Of a DNA stretch of 64,000 nucleotides, positions 28,633-38,146 are shown piece by piece (within the stretch, counting starts at the first letter, position 1; each line of letters starts with the position of its first letter). Below the pieces are notes generated by a model that did no database searches, was not told the origin of the DNA, and saw nothing but the letters and a program-made list of their open reading frames with translations. The position numbers and the translations under genes were made by a program. Origin of the DNA: Alphaproteobacteria bacterium (GTDB lineage: Bacteria > Pseudomonadota > Alphaproteobacteria > Rs-D84); NCBI GenBank assembly GCA_017427405.1, contig JAFRSV010000002.1, positions 82,573-146,572 on the forward strand, in the 5' to 3' direction.

Positions 28633-28704
28633 AAAAATTGTTTAACCAATGGGTGCCAAAATTCAGTTTGTTTTTTGTCGCCCCACAAAGTAAAAGGCAA
28701 AAAA

Positions 28705-30474
28705 ATGTTATCACTTCAATCAAAATATAGAACGCATACTTGCGGGGAATTGTCCGCAAAAAACGTTGGTGAAACCGTGACGCTTTCGGGCTGGGTTCAT
28801 CGGAAACGCGACCATGGGTCGTTGCTGTTTATTGACCTGCGCGATAATTATGGAATTACACAGATTGTCATTGACGGCGGAAATGACGAATTGGAACGCG
28901 TGCGGCCGGAATCTGTATTACAGGTGACCGGCAAAGTTGTTGCGCGTGACGCGTCCCAGGTGAATGAAAAAATTCCAACCGGCGCAATTGAAATAAGTGT
29001 TGAATCTTGGAAAGTTTTGACGAACGCGGAAACTTTACCCTTCCAGGTGTTTGGTGATGATGAAACAAGTGAAGAATTGCGGTATAAATATCGATTTTTG
29101 GATTTGCGGCGCGAACGGTTGCACTATAACATTTTGATGCGTAATAAAATGATGAAGTGGTTACGTGATAAAATGTGGGATTTGGGTTTTTCGGAATTTC
29201 AAACGCCATTGCTAACCGCAGATTCGCCCGAAGGTGCGCGCAGTTTCCTTGTCCCGTCGCGTTTGCATCATGGTAAATTCTATGCGTTGCCCCAGGCACC
29301 ACAAATGTTCAAACAATTATTACAAGTTGCGGGCTTTGACCGGTATTTTCAAATTGCACCGTGTTTCCGCGATGAAGATTTGCGCGCCGACAGGCTGTTG
29401 GAATTTTATCAATTAGATTTGGAAATGTCGTTTGTTGATTTGCCAGATATTCAGGCGGTTGGCGAAGCGGTTTTGCCGGAAATGGTTAAAACCTTTGCGC
29501 CGGATGCAAATGTGTATCCGGAAATTCCGCATATTTCGTTCGATGATGCGATGTTAAAGTATGGGTCGGATAAGCCCGATTTGCGTAATCCGATTCTTAT
29601 TTCAGATGTGACGGAAATTTTCCGCGGGTCGGATTTTGGAATCTTTGCGAACGCGATTGAAAATGGCGCGGTGGTGCGTGCGATTCCGGCACCAAACAGT
29701 GCGGACAAACCGCGGTCTTGGTTTGATAAACTTGGCGAATACGCGGTCAAGGAACTTGGACTTGGGGGACTTGGGTATATTGTTTTTGCGGACGAAGCCA
29801 AAGGGCCAGTTGCAAAAAAATTGGATGCGGACCGTATTGCAAAGTTGCATGAAATCGCCGGTGATAATTCGTCGCTGTTCTTTGTGTGCGATATGGTGGA
29901 TACGGCGGCCAAAGCGGCGGGCAAATTGCGTAATAAACTTGGCGAAGATTTGGGATTGGTTAAACCGCGTGATTTTGCATTTTGTTGGGTTGATAATTTT
30001 CCGTTCTTTGAACCGGATGAAAACAGGGGCGGTGCGCCGATGTTCACACACAACCCGTTTTCATATCCACTTGCAACACTGGAAGAATTGTCCACGCGTG
30101 ACCCGTTCACGATTAAGGCGGCGCAATTTGATATGGTGTTAAATGGAATTGAAATTTGCAGTGGTGGATTGCGAAACTATAACCCAGATGTTATGAAAAA
30201 ATGTTTTGAAATCGCCGGATATCCGATAGAGGCGGTTGAAAAGAACTTTTCGGGGTTATATACCGCGTTCCAATATGGTGCGCCACCACATGGTGGATGT
30301 GCGTTTGGTATTGAACGCGTTGTGTCGGAAATTTTGGGCAACGGCGACAGTTTGCGCGAAATCGTTGCGTTCCCGGCGAATCAACGCGGGCAAGATTTGC
30401 TGATGGGGTCGCCAAACGAAGTGACCGAACAGCAGTTGCGTGATGTTCATATTCAGGTTAGAAAGAAGAATTAA
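28705..30474 (+). CDS. aspS: Aspartyl-tRNA synthetase
   Basis: 589 residues, the normal length of bacterial AspRS (class IIb). It charges tRNA-Asp with aspartate. Seen: an N-terminal OB-fold (VTLSGWVHRKRDHGSLLFIDLRD), motif 2 with FRDEDLRADR, the flipping-loop region TPLLTADSPEGARSF, the GAD insertion domain, and motif 3 GAPPHGGCAFGIERV. ATG 28705 is chosen over an upstream in-frame ATG because AAAAGG precedes it and the fold starts there. The upstream T-box should couple its expression to the charging of tRNA-Asp. Confidence 0.97.
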   Translation: MLSLQSKYRTHTCGELSAKNVGETVTLSGWVHRKRDHGSLLFIDLRDNYGITQIVIDGGNDELERVRPESVLQVTGKVVARDASQVNEKIPTGAIEISVESWKVLTNAETLPFQVFGDDETSEELRYKYRFLDLRRERLHYNILMRNKMMKWLRDKMWDLGFSEFQTPLLTADSPEGARSFLVPSRLHHGKFYALPQAPQMFKQLLQVAGFDRYFQIAPCFRDEDLRADRLLEFYQLDLEMSFVDLPDIQAVGEAVLPEMVKTFAPDANVYPEIPHISFDDAMLKYGSDKPDLRNPILISDVTEIFRGSDFGIFANAIENGAVVRAIPAPNSADKPRSWFDKLGEYAVKELGLGGLGYIVFADEAKGPVAKKLDADRIAKLHEIAGDNSSLFFVCDMVDTAAKAAGKLRNKLGEDLGLVKPRDFAFCWVDNFPFFEPDENRGGAPMFTHNPFSYPLATLEELSTRDPFTIKAAQFDMVLNGIEICSGGLRNYNPDVMKKCFEIAGYPIEAVEKNFSGLYTAFQYGAPPHGGCAFGIERVVSEILGNGDSLREIVAFPANQRGQDLLMGSPNEVTEQQLRDVHIQVRKKN

Positions 30475-30518
30475 AAAGACCACCCCGGCCTTCGGCCACC
30501 CCTCCACAGGAGGGGAAC
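30473..30518. repeat. Double-hairpin AAAAAGACCAC repeat, copy 2
   Basis: Starts at the aspS stop: AAAAAGACCAC, a GGCC-TTC-GGCC hairpin, then CCCCTCC-ACA-GGAGGGG and AAC. Same layout as 27741-27798 with different stems. Confidence 0.65.
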
Positions 30519-30521
30519 TTG

Positions 30522-30548
30522 TCGCCCGCGGTTGCGGGCGATTTTTTT
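30522..30548 (+). terminator. Terminator of aspS
   Basis: TCGCCCGC/GCGGGCGA stem with a GGTT loop and seven T. Confidence 0.88.
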
Positions 30549-30624
30549 ATTGACGTTTGGGATTTTTGTGGTAATTGTGTAGAAACATAAGTATTAATTT
30601 AACCAAGAACAAAGGTGTGTGTTT

Positions 30625-31434
30625 ATGTCTGACAATCAGCAGTTATTGTGTGGTGATACAGGTATTCATATGGTCTATAATCGAATCGGTGTATGTGGGG
30701 ATTTTGGCCCGAATAAAAAAAATTATGATTTGGGGGTGACACAGCCGATTGGTTCGAAGATTTGGAAGCTGAAGGGTGACTTGGACAGAGATGGTTTTAA
30801 AAAATTACCCGTAGCCAAGGCGCAACAAATTATGCTGATAACGTTATTTCAAATATTGGTTAATTTGAATGAGCGCGCGAAACAGGATGCACTTTTTGAA
30901 TCCGTGGTAGGAAGTAAAGAGTATCGTGACGCTGTTCAGGCATTACGGGGTGAGGTCGATTTTATGCAAGAACGCATCGCTGAAATATTACCAAAGTTTG
31001 ATTCAGATGATTTGGATACTGTTTTTGCACAGTATAAAGGGTTGAGACACAGATATGCTTATTATATTTCGGGAGATAGACCGTGGGATAGTAAGCGTGA
31101 ATATGAAATCAGGGCTGTAAACCGTTATTGTGGGAACAGAGTTCAATATGATGGGTCTTTTATGTATAATTATGCGAAAATGGTATATAGACATACCGAA
31201 TTCGGAAATTATAAACTGTTGCGTAAAAATGAAATTAGGTATGGATTGGGCTGCGATGCGCGCCGAAGCATTTATGATACACGAAGTGGGCGGTGCACAA
31301 TTGAAATGTGTAAACTTATAGAAGCCGTAAAAATGCCTGGATATGGGGCGGATTTATATGCAAATGCACTTTTGCATGCTATTCGTGAAAGACAACAATC
31401 GTATTCCAAACTAGTGAATAGTGTGTCGCATTAA
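30625..31434 (+). CDS. Hypothetical protein, 269 residues
   Basis: No signal peptide or membrane segment. The N-terminal part is Gly/Asn-rich (DTGIHMVYNRIGVCGDFGPN), the middle is helical (QQIMLITLFQILVNLNERAKQDA), and the C-terminal part is rich in Arg and Tyr. ATG 30625 has AAAGG at good spacing; a GTG two codons before is possible. Its end overlaps the end of the convergent asmA by 4 bp. No family recognised. Confidence 0.6.
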   Translation: MSDNQQLLCGDTGIHMVYNRIGVCGDFGPNKKNYDLGVTQPIGSKIWKLKGDLDRDGFKKLPVAKAQQIMLITLFQILVNLNERAKQDALFESVVGSKEYRDAVQALRGEVDFMQERIAEILPKFDSDDLDTVFAQYKGLRHRYAYYISGDRPWDSKREYEIRAVNRYCGNRVQYDGSFMYNYAKMVYRHTEFGNYKLLRKNEIRYGLGCDARRSIYDTRSGRCTIEMCKLIEAVKMPGYGADLYANALLHAIRERQQSYSKLVNSVSH

Positions 31435-33905
31435 AATTTTTCATGCGTTTTTATAAATTCGCGCATGTATGCCGGGTCAAAGTATCGAATCATTTCGCCC
31501 ATTGAATAACCACGCCGGCCGTTTGGTGCGATGCCGACGGATACCGTCACTGGGTCGGGGGCGGTGCCGCGCATTGTGATATTTAATTCGGTTGTCATTG
31601 CGCCGTTTGTGATATTCATTTTTCCAACCGCGTCCGCATGGCGCATTGATATTTCCATTGGATTGGTCGTTTCAAATGTTCCGTGGTCATATTTACCAAT
31701 TATGCGTATACTTTTAATTTTTGTGACACCGGATTCAAGTGCCGTCATAAGGCGGTCTTCGATATTCAATCGGGTTAAATCATCGTATGCGATATAAAAT
31801 GCGTCAAGACCAATGCCGTCAATATATCCGCCATCAAATGTTAAATCAATATCGCCCGTCATGTTATACCAAATGTCATGTGCAATGTGGCCGGATGTGT
31901 TTAGTGAAAGTTCCGCAGTTATGGCTGTGTTCATTATGTTTAATGGAAAGTTTTTGGTCAGCAACGCGCCGTTTATCACGAAATTATTTAACTGAATAAA
32001 TATGTCATAATTCGAACGTTCTTTGATAATTGTCGCAAGCAGGTTTCCGCGTGCGCGGTCGGTGATTGAAAATGTTTGCGTGCCGGACTTTAACGAATAC
32101 ACAAAATTTTTGTATGCGTTGTCGTCATAAACAAGTGTGTTCGCCGAAAGATATAAATTTTTTCCAATGTCGAAAAGTGATACGATTGGGGCGTTTGTTA
32201 AAAATTCCATTTCTGCGTAATTGTCAAAGAATTTGTGATTTAGAAAATCGTCAATGCGAAGTGTGTCGGTCTTTAATGTTATGCCGTTTGCATCAACCGC
32301 GCCGGTAAATACATGTCCGGCGATTTTTAGGGTCAGGTTTGATATGTCGCCGCGTTCGTTGTATGAACCAGATGCGATGTATTCAAGACCGCGCAGGAAT
32401 TGTAAATCGAACTTTGGAACCCAATCTTTGATATTTGTTCCGGTCAGGTAGAAAGAATTACCCTGGACAACCAATGACCATGCGTCCGTGTTTGGTATAA
32501 ATGTTATTGCGTCGCCGTTCCAAACGATGTTGCCGGGTTCGTTTAGCATTGTTTCCGGCAATATATGCAAGTTTGGATTTAATGATGAAAGGGTTTGGTT
32601 ATATATGTATTCGTATTCCGTATTTGATTCGTGGCCGTTTGATGTATATGTGCCACCGACATTTGCAAATGTGAATTTTATGTTTGCCGGTCGGCCATCA
32701 AGTTTTGCAATGTATGATGAAAGCCCGCGCGAATCGATTGTGTCGTTTGATTTTATTTCGGCGGTTATGCGATTATTGTTATTCTTTATGAATCCATAAA
32801 TGTTGCCGTATTTAAAATTTTTACATTCCCATTTTTCGGGTGTTCCGGAAAACATACATTCGATATCTGTGCCGTCAATGTTTGTGTTTATCATTATGTC
32901 GTGTGCGCCGCCGGCATCAATCATACCGCCGGTAAATGTTGTGTTGTCTGCGATAATTTTATCAATTTGGATGTAATCTTCGGTGCCGATGGCATTTATT
33001 TTAAGATGCTCAAATTTTTGGTTTTCAAATGTTAAATCTCCATAGAAATCAATGTTTAATCGTGTGTCGCGCAACAGTTTTGTAGAGCGCGCAAGGAAAG
33101 AAAAATCAAAAGTGACATTGTTTGATGTTAAATCAATTGTGCGCCATCCGTTTGGGCCAAGTTCTATGTTTCCGTGGACATTATTTGCAACAATATCGTT
33201 AAATTTGAATCCATATCCACCGTCCCATATAAAGTCCGTTGATAGTTTTACACGCTTGGTTATTTTTGGTTCGGAAAATTCAAACCAATTGTTTATTTTA
33301 TCTGTATTAATCGTAAGTGTTCCAAATGCGCCACCCGATGGGTAAAGTTCACCAGTAACATTTAAATCAATATTTTTGTTTGTGATTGTGAATTTTTCAT
33401 CATGAAATTCGATGTTATATTTATGTTGGCCGGTTCGAACAAGTCCGTTAAATGTTCCGTCATGAAAAACACCTTCGATAATTTGATAATTTTTGCCCAT
33501 AAATTTTATTACGGAATCTTTGACGGCGATATTGTAATTCCGCATAAACGGTGCAAGTGAATCTATTTTTATTTCGGCGCCGGATATTAACATTGTTCCG
33601 GTAAGTGTCGCGTTTTGAATGTCAAATAAATCACGAAACGGGATTTGAACGGAAATTTTGCTGATGTTGCCAAAGGGCGTATAAACATCGTTTGCAAGTA
33701 TTGTTGTTTTTCCAACAATGCCAAATGTTATGTCGCCTTTGATTTCAACATCCATACCCGTCTGTGTTGCGATTGCCGTTTCAAGACGACCACGAACATT
33801 ATTCAAATTCATAAACGCGGGCGCAACCAATAACCCCGCCATAATAATCGCGACAATGGTTAAAAATATCCATAAAAATATATGTTTGCTTGGGTTGAAT
33901 GACAT
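31431..33905 (-). CDS. AsmA family protein
   Basis: 824 residues. One N-terminal membrane helix (about 9-32, FLWIFLTIVAIIMAGLLVAPAF) is followed by the AsmA start motif (NNVRGRLETAIATQTGMDVEIKGDI) and a long run of beta-strands. The C-terminal AsmA block has DLTFDGGYIDGIGLD. AsmA-like proteins are large periplasmic beta-groove proteins thought to carry phospholipids to the outer membrane. Divergent from uvrB with 43 bp between, where TATAAT-like boxes for uvrB are seen. Confidence 0.88.
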   Translation of the reverse strand: MSFNPSKHIFLWIFLTIVAIIMAGLLVAPAFMNLNNVRGRLETAIATQTGMDVEIKGDITFGIVGKTTILANDVYTPFGNISKISVQIPFRDLFDIQNATLTGTMLISGAEIKIDSLAPFMRNYNIAVKDSVIKFMGKNYQIIEGVFHDGTFNGLVRTGQHKYNIEFHDEKFTITNKNIDLNVTGELYPSGGAFGTLTINTDKINNWFEFSEPKITKRVKLSTDFIWDGGYGFKFNDIVANNVHGNIELGPNGWRTIDLTSNNVTFDFSFLARSTKLLRDTRLNIDFYGDLTFENQKFEHLKINAIGTEDYIQIDKIIADNTTFTGGMIDAGGAHDIMINTNIDGTDIECMFSGTPEKWECKNFKYGNIYGFIKNNNNRITAEIKSNDTIDSRGLSSYIAKLDGRPANIKFTFANVGGTYTSNGHESNTEYEYIYNQTLSSLNPNLHILPETMLNEPGNIVWNGDAITFIPNTDAWSLVVQGNSFYLTGTNIKDWVPKFDLQFLRGLEYIASGSYNERGDISNLTLKIAGHVFTGAVDANGITLKTDTLRIDDFLNHKFFDNYAEMEFLTNAPIVSLFDIGKNLYLSANTLVYDDNAYKNFVYSLKSGTQTFSITDRARGNLLATIIKERSNYDIFIQLNNFVINGALLTKNFPLNIMNTAITAELSLNTSGHIAHDIWYNMTGDIDLTFDGGYIDGIGLDAFYIAYDDLTRLNIEDRLMTALESGVTKIKSIRIIGKYDHGTFETTNPMEISMRHADAVGKMNITNGAMTTELNITMRGTAPDPVTVSVGIAPNGRRGYSMGEMIRYFDPAYMREFIKTHEKF

Positions 33906-33948
33906 TCTCTCTGGGCCTCTTGTTTTTTCATTATAATTTATTATACTT

Positions 33949-35943
33949 ATGCTTGTGAATAAAAAAATTTTTAATCTTGAAAGCGATTACAAACCGATGG
34001 GTGACCAACCATCGGCAATTTCTGATTTGGTGAACGGAATCAATGATGGTCGCCGGTCCCAGGTTTTACTTGGCGTGACGGGTTCGGGAAAAACATTTAC
34101 AATGGCAAATGTTATTGCGGAATTGGGGCGGCCGGCGTTGCTTATGGCGCCGAATAAAATCTTGGCGGCGCAATTGTTCACGGAAATGAAATCTTTTTTT
34201 CCGCATAATCATGTGGAATATTTTGTTTCGTATTATGATTATTATCAACCCGAAGCGTACTTGCCAACGACCGATACATACATTGATAAAGATGCGTCGA
34301 TAAATGACCAATTGGACCGTATGCGGCACAGTGCGACGCGTGCAATGTTAGAAGAACGCGATGTTATTGTTGTGTCTTCGGTGTCGTCGATATATGGACT
34401 TGGGACGCCGGAACAGTATTCAAGTATGAAGGTTGTGTTGCATGTTAGTGATGTTATGGGAATTGCCGATGTGATGCGCGAATTGGTGGATATACAATAT
34501 AAGCGAAACGATGTTGCGTTTGAACGCGGAAATTTTCGTGTGCGTGGTGACACATTGGATATATTTCCATCACACAGTCAAGATATCGGTTGGAAAATTT
34601 CTTTTTGGGGTGATGAAATCGAAGAAATTTGGGAATTTGATGCACTGACCGGGGCAAAGTTGCGAAAAATCGATAGAATCGCGGTTTATCCGAATACTCA
34701 CTATGCGACCCCTATGCCGTCGGTATTACAGGCCATTGGCAACATTCGCGCGGATTTGGACGAACGGTTAAAATACTTTCATGATAATATGAAATATATC
34801 GAAGAACAACGTTTGCGCGAACGCGTGAATATGGATATTGAAATGATGGAATCGACCGGAACATGTCGCGGAATTGAAAACTATTCGCGATATTTATCCG
34901 GGCGTATGCCGGGGCAACCGCCACCGACACTGTTTGAATATCTGCCGCGTGATGCAATTTTGTTTATTGATGAAAGTCATGTGACCGTACCGCAAATTGC
35001 CGCGATGTCGCGTGGGGATAGGGCGCGCAAAGAAACACTTGCACAATATGGTTTTCGGTTGCCGTCGTGTATCGATAACCGGCCGTTGACCTTTGATGAA
35101 TGGGATGCGATGCGGCCACAAACGATTTTTGTTTCCGCAACGCCCGCCGAATGGGAAATGAAACAATCAAACGGAATAGTGGCAGAGCAGGTGATACGGC
35201 CGACGGGGCTGCTGGACCCGGAATGTATTGTGCGACCGATAAAAAATCAAGTTGATGATTTGCTTGGTGAAGTGAAATCAATTAAGGGTCGCGTGTTGGT
35301 GACGACACTTACCAAAAAAATGGCGGAACAATTGACGGACTATTTCGTGGAAAACGGTGTTCGGGCGCGATATTTGCACAGTGATATCGAAACATTGGAA
35401 CGTATTGAATTGTTACGCGATTTGCGAATCGGAAAATTTGATGTGCTGGTTGGAATAAATTTGCTGCGTGAAGGTTTGGATGTTCCCGAATGTGAATTGG
35501 TTGCAATTATGGATGCTGATAAAGAAGGGTTCTTGCGGTCGACGCGGTCACTGATTCAAACGATTGGGCGGGCGGCACGAAATGCAAATGGGCGTGTGAT
35601 ACTTTATGCCGATGTTATAACAGAATCTATGCGGGCGGCACTGGATGAAACAAATCGTCGCCGTCAAAAACAAATGGCGTATAATGCCGAACATGGAATC
35701 GTGCCGAAAACCGTGACCAAGGCGGTGTTTGATAATGTTGCCGATACAAATGAAAAGACCGATAAAAAACGCCGGTTTGTTTATACCAAAGATGGTGTGT
35801 GGGACGCGGAAAGTTTGCAACGTGAAATAAAGAAGTTAAATAAAAAAATGCGCGATGCGGCGGAAAATTTGGACTTTGAAACCGCGGCGGAAATTCGTGA
35901 CGCAATTCGAAAAATGGAAGATGATTTATTGTTATTGGAGTAA
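33949..35943 (+). CDS. uvrB: Excinuclease ABC subunit B
   Basis: 664 residues. UvrB is the helicase-like damage verifier of nucleotide excision repair and works with UvrA and UvrC. Walker A is GVTGSGKT (about 40). The beta-hairpin region YYDYYQPEAYLP, DEXX-type LFIDESH, motif V/VI (GINLLREGLDVPE, QTIGRAARN) and the C-terminal UVR domain (MRDAAENLDFETAAEIRD) are all complete. Confidence 0.97.
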   Translation: MLVNKKIFNLESDYKPMGDQPSAISDLVNGINDGRRSQVLLGVTGSGKTFTMANVIAELGRPALLMAPNKILAAQLFTEMKSFFPHNHVEYFVSYYDYYQPEAYLPTTDTYIDKDASINDQLDRMRHSATRAMLEERDVIVVSSVSSIYGLGTPEQYSSMKVVLHVSDVMGIADVMRELVDIQYKRNDVAFERGNFRVRGDTLDIFPSHSQDIGWKISFWGDEIEEIWEFDALTGAKLRKIDRIAVYPNTHYATPMPSVLQAIGNIRADLDERLKYFHDNMKYIEEQRLRERVNMDIEMMESTGTCRGIENYSRYLSGRMPGQPPPTLFEYLPRDAILFIDESHVTVPQIAAMSRGDRARKETLAQYGFRLPSCIDNRPLTFDEWDAMRPQTIFVSATPAEWEMKQSNGIVAEQVIRPTGLLDPECIVRPIKNQVDDLLGEVKSIKGRVLVTTLTKKMAEQLTDYFVENGVRARYLHSDIETLERIELLRDLRIGKFDVLVGINLLREGLDVPECELVAIMDADKEGFLRSTRSLIQTIGRAARNANGRVILYADVITESMRAALDETNRRRQKQMAYNAEHGIVPKTVTKAVFDNVADTNEKTDKKRRFVYTKDGVWDAESLQREIKKLNKKMRDAAENLDFETAAEIRDAIRKMEDDLLLLE

Positions 35944-35946
35944 TAA

Positions 35947-36360
35947 ATGAAAATATATATAACAAAAGATATAAATGAAACACGCCGGTGGGCGGCGGAT
36001 TTTGCGAAAATTCTGCGTGCGCCGGTGACGGTTGCGTTGCATGGTGATTTGGGTGTTGGAAAATCGGAAATTGCACGAACAATTATTCAAACACTTTGTG
36101 GGGCGGATACGGTTGTCCCAAGTCCGACATTTACAATCGTGCAATCGTACGAAAATGAAAAGGGGCGAATATCACATTTTGATTTGTATCGTGTGTCGGA
36201 CGCGTTCGAATTGGTTGAAATTGGTTTGCCGTATGCGGTGCAAAATGATATCACACTAATTGAATGGCCGGATATTGCGAAAAATTTCTTGCCGAAAGAT
36301 ACGATTCATTTATATATAACCGAATTTGAAAACGGTCGAAAAATAGAAGTTGCTGATTAA
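35947..36360 (+). CDS. tsaE: tRNA threonylcarbamoyladenosine biosynthesis ATPase TsaE
   Basis: 137 residues. TsaE hydrolyses ATP in the TsaBDE complex that makes t6A37 in tRNAs reading ANN codons. It shows Walker A LHGDLGVGKSEIAR, the switch-like VPSPTFTIVQ, and HFDLYRV plus LIEWPD, the standard TsaE motifs. It starts 3 bp after the uvrB stop. The 3' end overlaps the convergent ftsA-rpe end by 4 bp. Confidence 0.93.
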   Translation: MKIYITKDINETRRWAADFAKILRAPVTVALHGDLGVGKSEIARTIIQTLCGADTVVPSPTFTIVQSYENEKGRISHFDLYRVSDAFELVEIGLPYAVQNDITLIEWPDIAKNFLPKDTIHLYITEFENGRKIEVAD

Positions 36361-38144
36361 ATACTTTTTGCCGATGGTAACAGTGACATCACCGCAAGTG
36401 GAAAATCCGCAGCGTGTGCAAGGTATGAACCACTGACCAACAAATCGGCACCGGCACCCCAACATAATCTTGCCGTTTCGGGGTTTATTCCGCCATCAAC
36501 CGATATTGTAAATCGCAGGCCATATTTTTTCCTTGTTCCCGCAAGTACAGATATTTTATTCAACACATTCATATTAAACTTTTGTCCCGCCGCGCCGGGT
36601 GCAACACCCATTACCATAATTTCATCAATGTCACGCAAAATTGTTTTAAGTAACGATACCGAAGATTCCGGATTTAATGCGATACCAACACGTTTTCCGG
36701 CGGCACGCACAATTTGAACCGCGCGGCGCAGGCCGACCGTGTTTGTTGAAAGTATTACCGTGTCCGCGCCGGCGTTTATTGCATCGGTTGCCCATGATGA
36801 TGGCGCATCGGTCATTAAATGAACATGCAAATGCCCCGGCCATGCGGCGCGTATTTTTCGTAATTCTTCGATACCGCCAGTTATTTTATCAACGTAAAGT
36901 CCGTCCATAATATCAACATGTATTACTGATATTCCGCCCGCGCGAAACATTGTGTATGTTTCGGGGCGTGACATATCAAAGCAAAGTGTGCTTGGCATAA
37001 TCGGAACGGCGGTTTGGCGTTTTTTCTTTCGTTTTTTGCGATGGAAAATGCCAAAAATTTTGTCGGTTGTTCTTTGCCATTTTTTAAGACGTGCAATGTA
37101 TGCGCGCCGATATGGGCGCGCCGATTCCCATATATATTTTGCAAGTGCGCGAACATTTGTGTCGGGGCCGGTTTGTGTTATTTCAATGCCAAATGTTTGC
37201 GAAAGTAATTCGACAATTCCATTTAACCTTGCGCCGCCGCCGGTTATGATTATTTCAGTTGGGTTATATCTTTGGATGTATCGCGCCGAATCATTTTTTA
37301 TTTGTTCAATCAAATTATAAAAAAACGGAACAACGATTTCGTTTACATCGGCGCACGAAAAAGCGTACGCGGTGTCCGCCGGACTAAATCGTGCCATTTC
37401 ATTTGAATAGAGATTTGCCACGCCACGTTTTATCCTTTCCGCTTCGGAAAAACCTATATCAAGTTTTGTTGATATTTCATTTGTTAAATCATTTCCGCCG
37501 ATAAAGTGGCCGTCATACCATACTGGGCCACGGTCGGTCCAAATTGATGCAGTTGTGTGTTCGGCACCAAAGTCAATAAACATTACATTTTTTTTCTTTT
37601 GACGCAGAACACATGATGTTAAAAATTGCGGTGCATAAAATGCCGATGGTTGTATGTGTGATTGACGCAATAAACTTAAAATTTTTTGCATACGTTCGTT
37701 TTCAAAAAAAATTCCAGAAATCGTAGATGTAAGTTTTGTGTCAATTTGGCCAATTGGGGTCAACAGATTCCGCCCCATTGGCGTATCGTATCGCAGTGGT
37801 ATAATGTGCATAGGGTAAAAACCATCGGGGCTATCGATTTTTGCAATTTGTGATTTTACATCAGATGGGGTGATTTTATGTTCACCGTTCCAAACGGTTT
37901 CCTTGGTTGATATATTAAAAAATGCGGTGCCAAAATTTCCGGTTATGTATGCCGTGTCGAAATGCGTCCCCATTTGCCGTTCAAGTTCGTCCGCCACAGA
38001 TTTTAGTGCAAAAACCGTATCAAAATCATCAACCGCATAATATGCCGATTTATCAATCATTGCGTTTCTAACGCGGTGCGCAACCCCACGGACACCGCAT
38101 GTTCCGATATCAAGACACAAAAAACAAGAATCAATCATATGCAT
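36357..38144 (-). CDS. FtsA fused to ribulose-phosphate 3-epimerase
   Basis: One 595-residue frame with two domains. Residues ~4-345 are an actin-like FtsA: phosphate 1 DIGTCGVRG (12-20), phosphate 2 FIDFGAEHTT (189-198), adenosine IITGGGARLNG (299-309), and a 1C-like part between. A basic amphipathic stretch (352-376) resembles the FtsA membrane tail. Residues ~381-595 are a Rpe TIM barrel with PSTL, HVDIMDG (409-415), HVHLM, GVAPGAAGQ and SVDGG, so its active site looks intact. FtsA tethers FtsZ rings; Rpe interconverts ribulose- and xylulose-5-phosphate. No ribosome site precedes the internal Met383. It is downstream of ftsQ, the usual order for ftsA. Confidence 0.85.
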   Translation of the reverse strand: MHMIDSCFLCLDIGTCGVRGVAHRVRNAMIDKSAYYAVDDFDTVFALKSVADELERQMGTHFDTAYITGNFGTAFFNISTKETVWNGEHKITPSDVKSQIAKIDSPDGFYPMHIIPLRYDTPMGRNLLTPIGQIDTKLTSTISGIFFENERMQKILSLLRQSHIQPSAFYAPQFLTSCVLRQKKKNVMFIDFGAEHTTASIWTDRGPVWYDGHFIGGNDLTNEISTKLDIGFSEAERIKRGVANLYSNEMARFSPADTAYAFSCADVNEIVVPFFYNLIEQIKNDSARYIQRYNPTEIIITGGGARLNGIVELLSQTFGIEITQTGPDTNVRALAKYIWESARPYRRAYIARLKKWQRTTDKIFGIFHRKKRKKKRQTAVPIMPSTLCFDMSRPETYTMFRAGGISVIHVDIMDGLYVDKITGGIEELRKIRAAWPGHLHVHLMTDAPSSWATDAINAGADTVILSTNTVGLRRAVQIVRAAGKRVGIALNPESSVSLLKTILRDIDEIMVMGVAPGAAGQKFNMNVLNKISVLAGTRKKYGLRFTISVDGGINPETARLCWGAGADLLVSGSYLAHAADFPLAVMSLLPSAKSI

Positions 38145-38146
38145 TT

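Noticed and set aside
36998-37000. Separate rpe gene starting at the inner Met383
   Set aside because: No ribosome-binding sequence precedes it, and the frame is continuous with FtsA.
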